Shown here: piece by piece, positions 37,405 to 47,947 of the stretch
How positions within the stretch are numbered: the stretch's first letter is position 1
Layout of the letters: each line of letters begins with the position of its first letter
Origin: Monoplex corrugatus
Lineage: Eukaryota > Mollusca > Gastropoda > Littorinimorpha > Ranellidae
Direction: 5' to 3'
Assembly (NCBI GenBank): GCA_030674185.1
Contig: CM060315.1
Coordinates: forward strand, 86,469,079 to 86,533,078
DNA: 64,000 bases
Program-made: the position numbers and the translations under genes
Notes under the pieces: generated by a model
The model's input: only the letters and a program-made list of their open reading frames with translations
The model's database searches: none
What the model was told of the DNA's origin: nothing

Positions 37405-37625
37405 TCCCGAGAGATACACGCACGTGCAGTGTTGGTCAGGCATTTTCAGCTACATCCTCAATGACACATCCATGAAGTGGATGGGACTGGACAATGTGGT
37501 CTCAGTGTTCCCAATCACAGCACGATCAACTGTGGATAGGAGCCGGTCAGGCCTGAAATATCCCACAATCATTGTTTGGACCAATAGGGATCCAGACCCT
37601 CGACCTCACCGCTGTGCTAGCCATT
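37405..37625 (-). repeat. SINE-1 copy
   Basis: The minus strand has a degenerate tRNA-like head (ATGGCTAGCACAGCGGTGAG, then GGTCTGGATCCC) and the SINE-1 body (ATCCACTTCATGGATGTGTC, ATTGAGGATGTAGCTGAAAA, GTGTATCTCTCGG). Confidence 0.65.
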
Positions 37626-37889
37626 TCATCAGGATGACTGGTTGACCTGCTGTCTTTGTTGTAGCGCAGTGCCTTTTTTGTCTACGTGTTCTTTGTTCAA
37701 CTTTAACAGTAGATCTTCCGATGGCATGGCTAAATGAACCCTCCAGGGAACTCGTAAGGGAGGAAAACGAAGGGGAAAACAGAAACAAATATTTGCAGAG
37801 ACCCAGGCTTTGGCACGTAACCAGCAGACCTGGAAGATTCTAGGAAACTGTTACACAGTGTGGCATCCTAATGACAGTTCACAGTATTA

Positions 37890-38030
37890 AGGAAGAAGAG
37901 GTGGAGGAGAAGAAGGAAAAAGAAGAAGAAAAAAAAAGAATAAGGAGGAAAAAGATGGATAATGAGAAGAAAGAAAGAAAGAAAGAAAGAAAGAAGGAAA
38001 AGACGGAGAAGAAGAAGATGCTAATAATAA
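37890..38030. repeat. GAA/GAAA-rich tract
   Basis: Purine-rich imperfect repeats. The Lys-Glu frame here is compositional. Confidence 0.9.
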
Positions 38031-38044
38031 AGACTGGGTTTTTC

Positions 38045-38265
38045 TACCAGAAATCATCTGCCGTAGAATCTCTTACGCACAGTATGTGCAAACTGCACAT
38101 AGGACTTTGGTTTATCGTCCCAGCCAAAAGACTAGCATCCAGACCATCACTCAAGGTTCAGAGGAAGGGGAACACATATTGCTGTCTGTCCATGAACTGA
38201 CCCTGGGACTCTCGCTAAACATGCAGCAGTCATTTTAACCAACAGGACCCCACTTTCCTATGACC
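38045..38265 (-). repeat. SINE-2 copy
   Basis: Shares TTTATCGTCCCAGCCAAAAGACTAGCATCC-type sequence with 57540-57750, followed by CACTCAAGGTTCAGAGGAAG. The minus-strand head has tRNA-like GTTGGTTAAAATGACTGC and GGGTCAGTTCATGG. The match order is consistent between the two copies. Confidence 0.6.
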
Positions 38266-38324
38266 AAGCCGGTGTATAAGATCAAAATCAATTTGATGTT
38301 CTCAAGCAAAATGTGTAAAAGATG

Positions 38325-38530
38325 AAGCCTCTCTCTCTCTCTCTCTCTCCTCCCCCCCCTCTCTCTCTCCGCTATCTGTGCGTGTGTATATGTGTATAGC
38401 GTATATGCGTACACAGCATAATGAGAAACACGTTTCAGTGTGCACAAGGCACAACTACTACTACTACTTATGATAATAGTAATAATAATAATAATAACAA
38501 TAACAATAACAACAATAATAATAATCAAGA
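38325..38530. repeat. CT and AAT microsatellites
   Basis: (CT)n lies at 38331-38368 and (ACT/AAT)n at 38450-38525. Confidence 0.9.
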
Positions 38531-38796
38531 TTATTAATATAGCACAGAAGTTCCACTTCTTTTGCCTTCTGTCTGTCTGTTTGTACCTTCTTGGATGTAG
38601 CGGAGAGAAATAGCTGACGGCCAACAATGAGCTAGCAGGCCCAAAGTGGAGAAACCCAGAGTGATGGCAAGGTGTCTTTCTCGTCATGTCTTCCTTGGTC
38701 CGCCTCTCACTTTAAATCCACACACCTTCAGGCGCATACACACACACACACACACTTCAAACAAGCAACAACACCAGACATATCTATCAATAAAAT

Positions 38797-38951
38797 GTAG
38801 TATGTATGTATGTATGTATGTATGTATGTATGTATGTATGTATGTAGTGCATGTATGTATGTATGTATGTATGTATGTATATGTATGTATGTATGTATGT
38901 GTGCATATATATGTGTGTTTATATATAAATATATATAACACACACAAATAT

Positions 38952-38992
<41 letters not shown>

Positions 38993-39062
38993 GCATGTAT
39001 GTATGTATGTATGCATGGATGGATGGATGGATGGATAGATGGATGTATGCATGAGTATGTGT

Positions 39063-39126
<64 letters not shown>

Positions 39127-39128
39127 TA
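38797..39128. repeat. TATG, TA and GGAT compound microsatellite
   Basis: (TATG)n lies at 38797-38900, (TA)n at 38958-38988 and 39066-39124, and (GGAT)n at 39015-39045. Confidence 0.95.
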
Positions 39129-39430
39129 TGTATATAAATAAATCAGAAGGAGACAGAGACAGAGAGAGACATACACACAGAGAAACTGCAATACCGCTGG
39201 ACCAACAAGAGCAGCAAATACTCATTTACGGATTTGGAGATATTTCTGGAAAAGCTGTTTGTGAGGCACTTTTTCAAGGTAAATAGACAACTGCTGTGTC
39301 TATAAAACACAGGAAAGTGCATACAGATATCTTGTTGACAGGGGTCTCGTGAAGCCATCAAACACCCAATTAACCGCTGGCACAGTTCTCAAACGCTCAA
39401 AAAAGAAATAAAGTAAATAAAAGGCAAGCA

Positions 39431-39672
39431 CTCGCCGCGGTACATTGGTTAGCGCAAAGGATTGGTGACTAGACCGCTGTGGGTTCGAATCCCATCATGC
39501 TGTCTCTATCACTGTGGGATTTGTCGGCACCCAACTGTGTGTGTTATGGGTTCACTAAACAAGACTGGGACCACACCGTCGAGTCTCATACACTTCATGG
39601 ATGCGTCATTGAGGGTGTTTATCAAATCTCCAGAACAAAATCACAATTGTCTGTATCTCTCGGGCCTGGTTG
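39431..39672 (+). repeat. SINE-1 copy with tRNA-like head
   Basis: The head contains A-box-like ATTGGTTAGCGCAAAGG and a perfect B box GGTTCGAATCCC at 39482-39493. The body (GTGTTATGGGTTCACTAAAC, GACCACACCGTCGAGTCTCA, CACTTCATGGATGCGTCATT, CTGTATCTCTCGGGCC) matches 58388-58642. The length of about 240 bp is usual for a tRNA-derived SINE. Confidence 0.8.
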
Positions 39673-39829
39673 ACGGCAAGGTATCTCACAAAAGGAAGCG
39701 TAGAATACAGCCCTGTCATGCAGTCTCAATCTAGAATGGAACTCCATATCATCCCCATGGTATCATCTCATCATAGCACTGTGGAAAATGAATCCGAGAT
39801 TCCGTCGCCAGCGGTGTGGAAATGGAGCC

Positions 39830-41010
39830 ACAAAACAAACACAGAAACAAAGAACAAAGCAAACAAAAACAAAACAAAACAAATAAAACGAAACAAAAAC
39901 ACCACAATAAAACAAAGAGGACAAAACAACAACACAGAAACCACCAACAATAAGCAAACAGCAAACAACCAAACAAACCAACAGAAGAACATCAACAGAA
40001 AGAGAACAACAAATAAACAACAAACAACATACAAAGACAAGCCAACAACACACAGTAATAAACAAACAAAAGCAACAAACAACATACAAATACAAGCCAA
40101 CAACACACAGTAATAAATAAACAAAAGCAACAAACAACATACAAAGACAAGCCAACAACACACAGTAATAAACAAACAAAAGCAACAAACAACATACAAA
40201 TACAAGCCAACAACACACAGTAATAAACAAACAAAAGCAACAAACAACATACAAAGACAAGCCAACAACACACAGTAATAAATAAACAAAAGCAACAAAC
40301 AACATACAAATACAAGCCAACAACACACAGTAATAAACAAACAAAAGCAACAAACAACATACATTGTACAAAGACAAGCCAACAACACACAGTAATAAAC
40401 AAACAAAAGCAACAAACAACATACATTGTACAAAGACAAGCCAACAACACACAGTAATAAACAAACAAAAGCAACAAACAACATACAAATACAAGCCAAC
40501 AACACACAGTAATAAACAAACAAAAGCAACAAACAACATACAAATACAAGCCAACAACACACAGTAATAAACAAACAAAAGCAACAAACAACATACAAAT
40601 ACAAGCCAACAACACACAGTAATAAACAAACAAAAGCAACAACAACAATAACAAAAATAAACCATCTACAAACAACAAACAAACAAGAAAGATACAACAA
40701 CAAACAAAACAACAACAAAAACAACAACAAAAACAACAAACAAAACAACAAACAAAACAACAAACAAAACAACAACAAAACCCAACAACCAACAACAAAG
40801 AACAATATACAGTCAAACCAAACCAAACCAAAACAAAACAAACGAAATTAAAAAAAAAAAACAGAACAAAGAAAAACAAAACACACCAACAAAAACCAAA
40901 AGCACCACCAAAAAAACAATCAACCGACAAAACAAAACAAAGCACCAAACAAAACAAAAACAGAAACTCAACACCCAGAAACAAGCACACAAACAAAGAA
41001 ACACAGACGA
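39830..41010. repeat. AAAC-rich region with a 55-bp tandem array
   Basis: Between 40018 and 40640 a 55-bp unit (ACATACAAATACAAGCCAAC, AACACACAGTAATAAAC, AAACAAAAGCAAC) repeats about 11 times. TACAAAGACAAG and TACAAATACAAG types alternate, and two units have an extra TTGTACA. The flanks are AAAC/AAC low complexity. The minus-strand frames of 300, 356 and 377 codons are translations of this array. Confidence 0.95.
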
Positions 41011-41640
41011 CAAAGCAGACAGATATGGACCAGTCACGTTCAACAAGTTGGATCACACACCCCAGCCGTATGCAGATGATGTGAGGTACCCCACACCCAC
41101 TACAGCTCCTGGTGTCCTCCTGCAACGTTGGCTGTCAGCTCCAGATGGGTGAAGAGGCCAAAGCGTTAAACTCAGCACCACGCCAGCACAAGCCTCAGGA
41201 CGGCGGCACCGGAAGTCGTTTGCTACATCCATCAAGCAAGCTGCTCCCGTCATCCCAAGCTCCCCAGGCAGCTTTCTTCACACATTGCACACTGCCGCCA
41301 TGCCGAGAAAAAGATGAGACAACTCTGACGTGCCGAAGGGAGATAACTGTGACTTAAAGGGAGGCAATGGGGACAGACGACCATAGAGGTCAATATTAGG
41401 ACCAAGCAGTTTACTATCTACCTATTCCATACTACTCTCTAATTTTTGCCATCGTCTTCCTGTCCTTTACTCTCTTCCTTTCACTTCATATCGTGCATCG
41501 TCCCCACATCTGTCCCATTTTCCCCTGAAGACGCCAAACTAAGTTACAAGAAAAAAGAGAGTGTCCCTCTTACTTGCCAAACCCAGCCCAAGGCATTTTA
41601 ATGCCCTACCGTTTGACTTCTGCCATATCATAGCTGGACT
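41011..41640. other. Unassigned region, moderately GC-rich at left
   Basis: 41035-41370 is richer in GC and CpG than its surroundings. It holds only short frames (81 codons at 41112-41357) with no recognised domain. Confidence 0.35.
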
Positions 41641-41922
41641 TACTGGCGAAAAGCTTTATCCAGACTTCTAACGAATCCAACCGAGTGCAGCGCAAAGGCA
41701 CACTTGTAAAAATTACATTGGCTGCCAGTCAAAGCACGAAGTGCTGTCAATGTCTGAACATCACGCCAAATATTTATCACAACTCCTCCTACCCTCCAGA
41801 CCTTTCAAAGCACTCAAGCCTAAAAGAGTTTCTCTCTTGAACTACCTCAGTTCACTATATTTGCAGGAAGAGATCCTTCTGTGTTTGCCATGACAATACG
41901 GAACTACCTCCCACTGTCTTAA
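41641..41922 (+). mobile_element. CR1-like LINE fragment, left part
   Basis: Plus-strand frames give LHWLPVKARS-type sequence (TTACATTGGCTGCCAGTCAA) followed further on by RNYLPPTV, the order seen near the C-terminus of CR1-like reverse transcriptases. The copy is interrupted at TTAA (41919-41922) by the MITE and resumes after 42656. Confidence 0.6.
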
Positions 41923-42656
41923 GGTAGCAGGTACAGTGGCGGAGAAGCTATTTTTTGTTTATTTTAGTAACAGTGGATATACATAAGCTAGAAACCTGAT
42001 GTTTGGCAGAAATCTGCAGGATACATGTCTCTAATAGAAAAAAATATTATTTTGGTAAAATGTTTCATATAATTTGTGTTGTAATTAATTATGTAAATTA
42101 ATGTGAAATTTTCGATACCAAAAATAGTGATAGTTTTTGACAGACTAATTCCCAGGGTATAATTCTTTTTGAAGATTTGTTTTTTTTAATATAACCTATA
42201 TTACAAAATGAAGCTTTTGTCATACCAACTTTTTGATATCCAGTTTTGTCTTCATTCTATGGGCGTATAAAATTCGCGTTAAATGTCATTAAATTTTTTT
42301 ACACTTTTACAAGCTTTATTACTAAACTATACAAGTTATCCAAAATCTGGTATGACACAAGCTAGCTGTTAGTATGATAAAGCTTTGTGCCAAAATTCAT
42401 GCAGATTGGTTAATATTTGTACGCACTAGGAACGCAAAACGACAAAAAAAAGGTCAATTTTGACAAACGTTGATTTTCAGGAGATTTTTGGGTCACCCCA
42501 GCCTTACTAAAAAAATTCCTGAAGCAAATCTGTTTGTTTTTCAGCAAAATGCTTTGAGGATATAGTGTAGAAATGATTTTTCTGTGTTAAAAAAAATATA
42601 GGAAGTAGTAATTCCAAAAAGTCAAATTTCTCATCTCCCCCACTGTACCTGCTACC
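41923..42656. mobile_element. MITE with TTAA target sites, piggyBac-like
   Basis: The terminal inverted repeat is GGTAGCAGGTACAGTGG(C/G)GGAGA, starting at 41923 and, inverted, ending at 42656. TTAA flanks both ends (41919-41922, 42657-42660). The interior is AT-rich with no open frame. Length is 734 bp. TTAA duplication is the rule for piggyBac-type transposons, so a non-autonomous piggyBac-like element is the best fit. Confidence 0.8.
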
Positions 42657-42689
42657 TTAAAGCAAAGTAAACGTCTTGCTTACTTTAAA

Positions 42690-42698
<9 letters not shown>
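42657..42698 (+). mobile_element. CR1-like LINE fragment, right part
   Basis: Directly after the MITE, TTAAAGCAAAGTAAACGTCT and TGCTTACTTTAAACC encode LKQSKRLAYFKP, the expected continuation of the LPPTV read before the MITE. It then meets a CA microsatellite. Confidence 0.6.
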
Positions 42699-42729
<31 letters not shown>

Positions 42730-42997
42730 CTCACACGCACACACACACACAAAACACACACACACACACACTCTCTCTCTCTCTCACACACACATACACA
42801 TCAAAATGTCTTTCTCAGACATGCACAAAACTACAAAGATTAATGATGTAAGTAACTTTTCTAGTCATGTCGTGCTGCAATTCATCTACAGTGTAGTTGT
42901 ATATGCGTCTCTCTCTCTCTCTCTCTCTCTCTCTGCGTGCGTTTCACGTGTGTGCGCATGTATGTGGGGGAAGAAGGGAGAGGGGAGACAGAGAGAA

Positions 42998-43040
<43 letters not shown>
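42690..43040. repeat. CA, CT and GA microsatellites
   Basis: (CA)n lies at 42691-42770, (CT)n at 42771-42785 and 42909-42932, and (GA)n at 42998-43038. Confidence 0.95.
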
Positions 43041-43041
<1 letters not shown>

Positions 43042-43289
43042 TACTTATTAGATGACGTAACTATGTCATTATCTGTTGTTATCCTTGAAGAACAATGTTT
43101 ATGCTGCATCAATGCATGTATCCAGAATTCCGTTCACGGTTTTCTAAATTGTATTTTTATCTTTACTTAAAACGTAATGACGATCTGTTGCTGTGTGAAG
43201 TGTAGCCAGCATGCTTCGGCATGGACTGTACATGTATGAGTTGTACATATGTAAATATTGTTGTCATATGTTGCTTCAGGTATCTTTAG

Positions 43290-43430
43290 TCTGGACTCGC
43301 CAGAGCCTAAACACCCTTCATGCATACAGAACATCAACTATGCATGTTAAAGATTCTGTGATTCAAGTCTTTGTGGTTTGTGGAAGCATGGAAACATCCA
43401 GTACTCACAACCACCACAGACACTGACTGT
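43290..43430 (+). repeat. SINE-3 fragment
   Basis: ACATCAACTATGCATGTTAA, AGATTCTGTGATTCA and TTGTGGAAGCATGGAAACAT match the SINE-3 body at 58.0 kb. Confidence 0.55.
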
Positions 43431-43445
43431 ACACAGTACAAATAC

Positions 43446-43536
43446 AGTGGAACGTAGTCAGCTCGTCTAACAGCTTCACTTCTCCATTTTCCATTAAAAT
43501 GTCTGGTTACATGGAACGCGCAGTGAATCTTATTTT
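43446..43536 (+). repeat. Repeat G copy
   Basis: GTGGAACGTAGTCAGCTCGT through GGAACGCGCAGTGAATC aligns with 9806-9892. Confidence 0.6.
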
Positions 43537-44090
43537 CGGAGAATAATGCTTTATAAAAACGATTTAAAACAATATAGTGTACACAAATACTGTCAGAAAC
43601 AGCACCTCAGCACCTTTGTCCCAAAATCTACCACTTTTTGTTCTTGCCTATCCACAAACTATACCATGCCAAAAATGTTCCCGTGCCAGATATATAGACC
43701 CGGGCATTTCAGAGCGCCCGACATGGGCACATTCTTTTTATGTACTTCGTTTATTAAACCTAAGATAAATAAAAAAAGATTTTAAAATAAATAAATGAGC
43801 ATAATAAAACTATGTCCGACTCTGGCGAGCAGTTTTGCTTCATCAAATGGGGAAGAATCAACGGCCGGTCTATATTCACAAATACCGATTATGACAAAAC
43901 ATAACATTACAGTAGATGATTATGCCCTACTTATAGTTTGTCTTCAATAATAATAGTAGTAATAGTACTACTACTACTAAACCAACAACAATAAAAACTA
44001 ATGATAATCATGATAATCAGGACAATTTCTATAGTGGCCATCCTAATTATTTAGGCTACTGGGCGCTTTAAAGATAAAAACGCTAAAGTC
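43537..44090. other. Unassigned region
   Basis: Overlapping short frames at 43546-43785 and 43577-43768 show no convincing domain. An (ATA/ACT)n tract lies at 43945-43990. Otherwise nothing was identified. Confidence 0.4.
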
Positions 44091-44337
44091 GAACACACAC
44101 ATACACACACACACACACACAACACACAAACATACACATACACACACACAGACACACACACACACTTACACACTGACGGACACAGATAATCAAATACGTT
44201 CAAATATGAGCGAGAGGTACACGTGACAAGCAACAAATTAATATTTTAGGTTGACTATAGCAACTGTCTTATAATTTGTTGTTGTTGGTGTTGTTGTTAT
44301 AAGTCATGTACTTTTTAATAGATTAACTGAAGCGCGG

Positions 44338-44415
<78 letters not shown>

Positions 44416-44755
44416 TTCCTTTTAATTTCCATTCTCACGGTACCTAAGGCGTCTGCGATTTAAAAGGTTATTGGACATTAATGTGAGTGTGCAGATAGAC
44501 AGACAGACAGACAAGCTGGCAGGCAAGCAGGCAGGCAGACAGACAGACAGACAGACAGACAGACAGGCAGGCAGGCAGGCAGGCAGACAGGCTGGCAGGC
44601 AGGCAGACAGGCTGGCAGGCATGCAGACAGACAGGCAGACAGACAGGCGGACAGACAGACAGGCAGGCAGGCAGGCAGACAGGCAGACAGGCGGGCAGGC
44701 AGGCAGGCAGACAGACAGGCAGGCAAACAGGCAGACATACACAGACAAACAGATG
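44091..44755. repeat. CA and CAGA/CAGG microsatellites
   Basis: (CA)n lies at 44092-44166 and 44338-44413. A long CAGA/CAGG tetranucleotide tract lies at 44495-44752. Cys-Leu-Pro-Ala frames here are artefacts. Confidence 0.95.
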
Positions 44756-44961
44756 CACGTCTCCTCCCTCGCTCTAATGTGACAGCAGTACTCAAGGCGG
44801 GCAACCTTCGAGAAGTTGGAGTCAAGGGACACAAATCCTGCTGCCACTGCTGCAGGAAGCAGACGTGACGGAGCAACCGTCGTCTCGCTCACAATTCCAT
44901 TCTTTTGTCTTATCGGCACAAATCCTATCAATTGTCTTTGCCTTTCTTCTTTTTCTTCTTC

Positions 44962-44964
<3 letters not shown>

Positions 44965-45040
<76 letters not shown>
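44965..45040. repeat. (CT)n microsatellite
   Basis: Two CT runs separated by a single T insertion. Confidence 0.95.
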
Positions 45041-45424
45041 GGTTTAGGACTTGAGTGCCTCCCCTTCTATCTCTCCCTCCCCCCCCTCTCTCTTTCTTTT
45101 CCCTTTCTTATTTGTTTTTCTAAGGCTGGTATTTGAGTGGATTCATGTGAAAACGTCTCCTTTTTCTCTGTCTCTTTCCTTGTGTTTATCTCACCGTCTG
45201 TCTCTATTTACCCAGCCCTCTCACACACTTCATCCAAATGACACACCAACCTACCCTGCCAGTCATCATTTTCACACTGTTTTGCCCCATGGGCACAAAG
45301 ACGTACCTGTCTATCTCGTTTGTAGCTTGGTACACAAGCCTGTTTCTGTGCACTGATTTGTGTCAGTCATTTAAATAGACAGCTATTTATCATCGTTAAT
45401 TACTACTTCTCTGTCCGCCCTTCT

Positions 45425-45945
45425 TACTTTTGAAACAAAAGCCAAGCTCATCAGTTCCAGTTCAATTCCCACCCGGACATCCAATACCAGACTGGACCCT
45501 GAGTAGGATGGCCATGCAGTGCTTCTGGTCAACAATGGCCTACCGAAACATCAGCAAAACGACAAATGGCGGGCAGAAGAAATACTTCAAGGACTACCTC
45601 TTAGCCTCCCTCAAAGACCTGGACAATTGACGTCAATTCTGAAGACAGCATGGCCCAAAATCGCTCTGTATGGAGGAAAAAGGTCACCAAAAGAGGGCCA
45701 CCGCAAGAGAAGCCAGGACAACTGTCGATGGTGAGATGATAGGCACATATACAGCGTGTCAGGTGAGAGCTGCCATCACTCCATTCACAGCGTCTGACCA
45801 CCTCTGTCCCGTATGTGGGAGAGACTCAGCGACCAGATCGGCCTCATCAGCCACCTCCAAACTCACACAGCTGCAGAACCGAACCACCCAGATCTGTAGC
45901 CAAGGTCATCTTCGATTACCAGGGACGATCATCATAATCAGTGTA
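45425..45945 (+). pseudogene. LINE-D reverse transcriptase C-terminus with C2H2 finger
   Basis: Plus-strand frames give GGQKKYFKDYLLASLKDLDN, then NRSVWRKKVTKRGPPQ and LCPVCGRD; after a frameshift the finger continues as DQIGLISHLQTHTAAE. A K(R/K)FKD...SLKxL block, a WR...V block and a terminal C2H2 finger are typical of the C-terminus of a group of APE-type LINEs. It carries at least two frameshifts and a stop. It differs from the LINE-A and LINE-B termini. Confidence 0.7.
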
Positions 45946-45982
45946 ATAGTGTAAGAGAACTTGATTTAGAGACGTCAACCAG

Positions 45983-46023
45983 AGAGAGAGAGAGGGATGG
46001 AGAGAGGGAGGGATGGACAGAAG

Positions 46024-46055
<32 letters not shown>

Positions 46056-46130
46056 GGGAAAGTGGGAGGGGGGAGAATGAAAGAGAGAATGAAAGAAAGA
46101 GAGGGATGTAGAGGGAGAGAGACAGAGGGA
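45983..46130. repeat. GA-rich tract
   Basis: GAGA, GGGA and GAAT repeats abut the GATTCT-type tail of LINE-B. Confidence 0.9.
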
Positions 46131-46648
46131 GGGAATCAGAATCAGAATCAGGAATTTATTCAGTAAGGCCAAAGCCTCATTTGAAGAGGTGTGAACACAT
46201 TATAAACATTATGCAAACACAAAATATAATACATAGCTGTTCTTAGATAATGCATTAATAGTTTGCAAAAAATACAATATGGGTCGCACAGTCACATTTC
46301 GGTAATACAACAGAAGCATATGAATAGGCTTGATGGACACACATCACTACACACATCACTAGAAAGGTTTTACAGACTACGTTGCTAGATTTCTAATTGT
46401 ATGCACATTTTGAACATACGAGCATTATTAATTTGATGTCATTTAAACTATGGTAGTATTGTGGCTGAATTGGCTGGCGTCTCACATCCTCAAGGACTGG
46501 ACAACATAGAATAAAGTGATTTTCACCTTCAGTAACACTTTTACACAATGGACAATTTGCTGCCTGATATCTTAGTCTATGGACTGACAAGTCAGGCATA
46601 CTTGATCTAAAATCTTGTAAACACATACATGACATTTGTCATTTTTGT
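46131..46648 (-). mobile_element. LINE-B segment 5: terminal finger and 3' UTR
   Basis: The minus strand encodes LSVHRLRYQAANCPLCKSVT, EGENHFILCCPVLEDVRRQP and IQPQYYHSLND, ending at about 46395. The CPLC...H...C finger is intact. A 3' UTR follows, ending AATGAGGCTTTGGCCTTACT, GAATAAATTCCTGATTCTGA and TTCTGATTC, a short tandem tail. Upstream sequence is displaced by an R1 insertion. Confidence 0.75.
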
Positions 46649-47276
46649 TTAAAGCCCATCCGACTGTGTAGAGCCATATCAGGGCTATAACCCGTTCAAT
46701 ACAAACACAATACTTCAACAGGAAAGAAAAGGAAAAAAATTAAGTACACATATCAATGCATTTGTGCACATAATTTAAGATGCCCCTGGCGTTGACCACT
46801 CTGTCCAATTTATCGCAAAGGGGATATAAAAAACATACCTGAATACAACTTTAAGCATGAGGACACTGAAACATATAAAAAACATACCTGAATACAACTT
46901 TAAGCATGAGGACACTGAAACATATAAAAAACATACCTGAATACAAATTTAAGCATGAGGACACTGAAACATATAAAAAACGGGCATAAATTACTCAAAA
47001 TCGCTTCCGCTTATCTCATTTCCCTAAAGCCAAAAATGCACTTAATACATGTACCCAATTATCAGTACTAAGAGAAAGTATGTGAGACTTTATCGAACAC
47101 ATACAGGTGAATGGACCAGCAAGGCAGAAAATGATAGGAAGAAATCAAAGAGAGCAAAGGAATAAGGCAGAAACAAAGAGAGTGACAGAAAAGAGGAAAT
47201 TTCTAGCACAGAATTTCCGGAAGGTGAGGATACTATTCATACTGAAAGAGCACCCGGCATCCCCGCAGGGGTCATA
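46649..47276 (+). repeat. R1 copy, full length, inserted in LINE-B
   Basis: The best-preserved R1: TTTAAAGCCCATCCGACTGT, AGAGCCATATCAGGGCTATA, GCCCCTGGCGTTGACCACTC, GGTGAATGGACCAGCAAGGC, GGATACTATTCATACTGAAA and CACCCGGCATCCCCGCAGGG. TCATTTTTG and TCATATCTG at the edges may be a decayed target-site duplication. The frame EHIQVNGPARQKMI runs through its right half. Confidence 0.85.
46833..46982. repeat. 49-bp triplication inside R1
   Basis: ACATACCTGAATACAACTTT, AAGCATGAGGACACTGAAAC and ATATAAAAA repeats three times (starts 46833, 46882, 46931) with one substitution. Other R1 copies have this segment once. Confidence 0.9.
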
Positions 47277-47845
47277 TCTGATAAATCTGTTAAAATCCAA
47301 AAACGAGTATGTTTCAACCTCATGAGATTATCTAAACTTTTTATACTGTGCAAAAACATCACTAGTGTTGATATGATAATCTCAATGTTGCCATCTACAA
47401 TCAACAAATCTTTGTTTGAACGTTTCCTTGAAAGACTTTATACAACCAACGCCCTGATTTTCCCAGATGTGTTAAGATCCGTAAGTATTTAATGTATCAC
47501 AGACCATTGAGGCCAAATCTATTTTCGTCTGCTGGCTAAATTTAATGTCATTTTATATGTCTTATAAGGCAATCTCTCTCCACTCATTTCCTTTAGTTTA
47601 AGCCAGTATCGAATATAACAAACACTTGAGTTTACAGGAAAGGAAAATTTTGTCCATTCACATTTATATGGAGTCACTTGGTGTTCTAATGTTAACCTCT
47701 AAATATCTTTTCAACACAAACAATTGAACACTTTCAATCACCAAAATTGCTTCTCTTGACCCCATATTTCGGAATCATTAGTAAAATTAGTTAAATCTGC
47801 GTATCAAATAATTTCAAAAATGATTTAAACAAATTACTGTTTAGT
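47277..47845 (-). mobile_element. LINE-B segment 4: region after the reverse transcriptase
   Basis: Minus-strand frames resemble the post-palm domain of LINE-B-type proteins: LKLFDTQI, a PKYGVKRSNFGD stretch in place of the usual YG..IWG, VLKRYLEVNIRT and YIRYWLK. Frameshifts and stops are frequent. It ends at the small LINE-A insertion. Confidence 0.6.
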
Positions 47846-47947
47846 GGATTCTACTGGAAGAGATGCTTGAGGCAACAAGAGATGCAGACAGATGCAAGTC
47901 CATGATCGCCAACGCCATGCGGCAGGGCACCTGATGATGATGATGAT
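47846..47947 (+). mobile_element. Minimal LINE-A 3' end with target-site duplication
   Basis: Only the last ~100 bp of LINE-A: GGAAGAGATGCTTGAGGCAA, AGTCCATGATCGCCAACGCC, ATGCGGCAGGGCACCTGATG and (GAT)n. TGTTTAGT at 47838-47845 is repeated exactly at 47948-47955, marking the insertion into LINE-B. Confidence 0.9.

Noticed and set aside
39763..41125. Minus-strand frames of 300, 356 and 377 codons looking like membrane proteins
   Set aside because: They are produced by the 55-bp array and AAAC-rich flanks; hydrophobicity follows from base composition.
41299..41320. Kozak-like GCCGCCATG as a gene start
   Set aside because: The frame stops after five codons and no exon could be supported.
43546..43785. 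Small cysteine-containing frames as a gene
   Set aside because: Two overlapping frames are open, neither with a full domain; the region borders repeat G and SINE-3.
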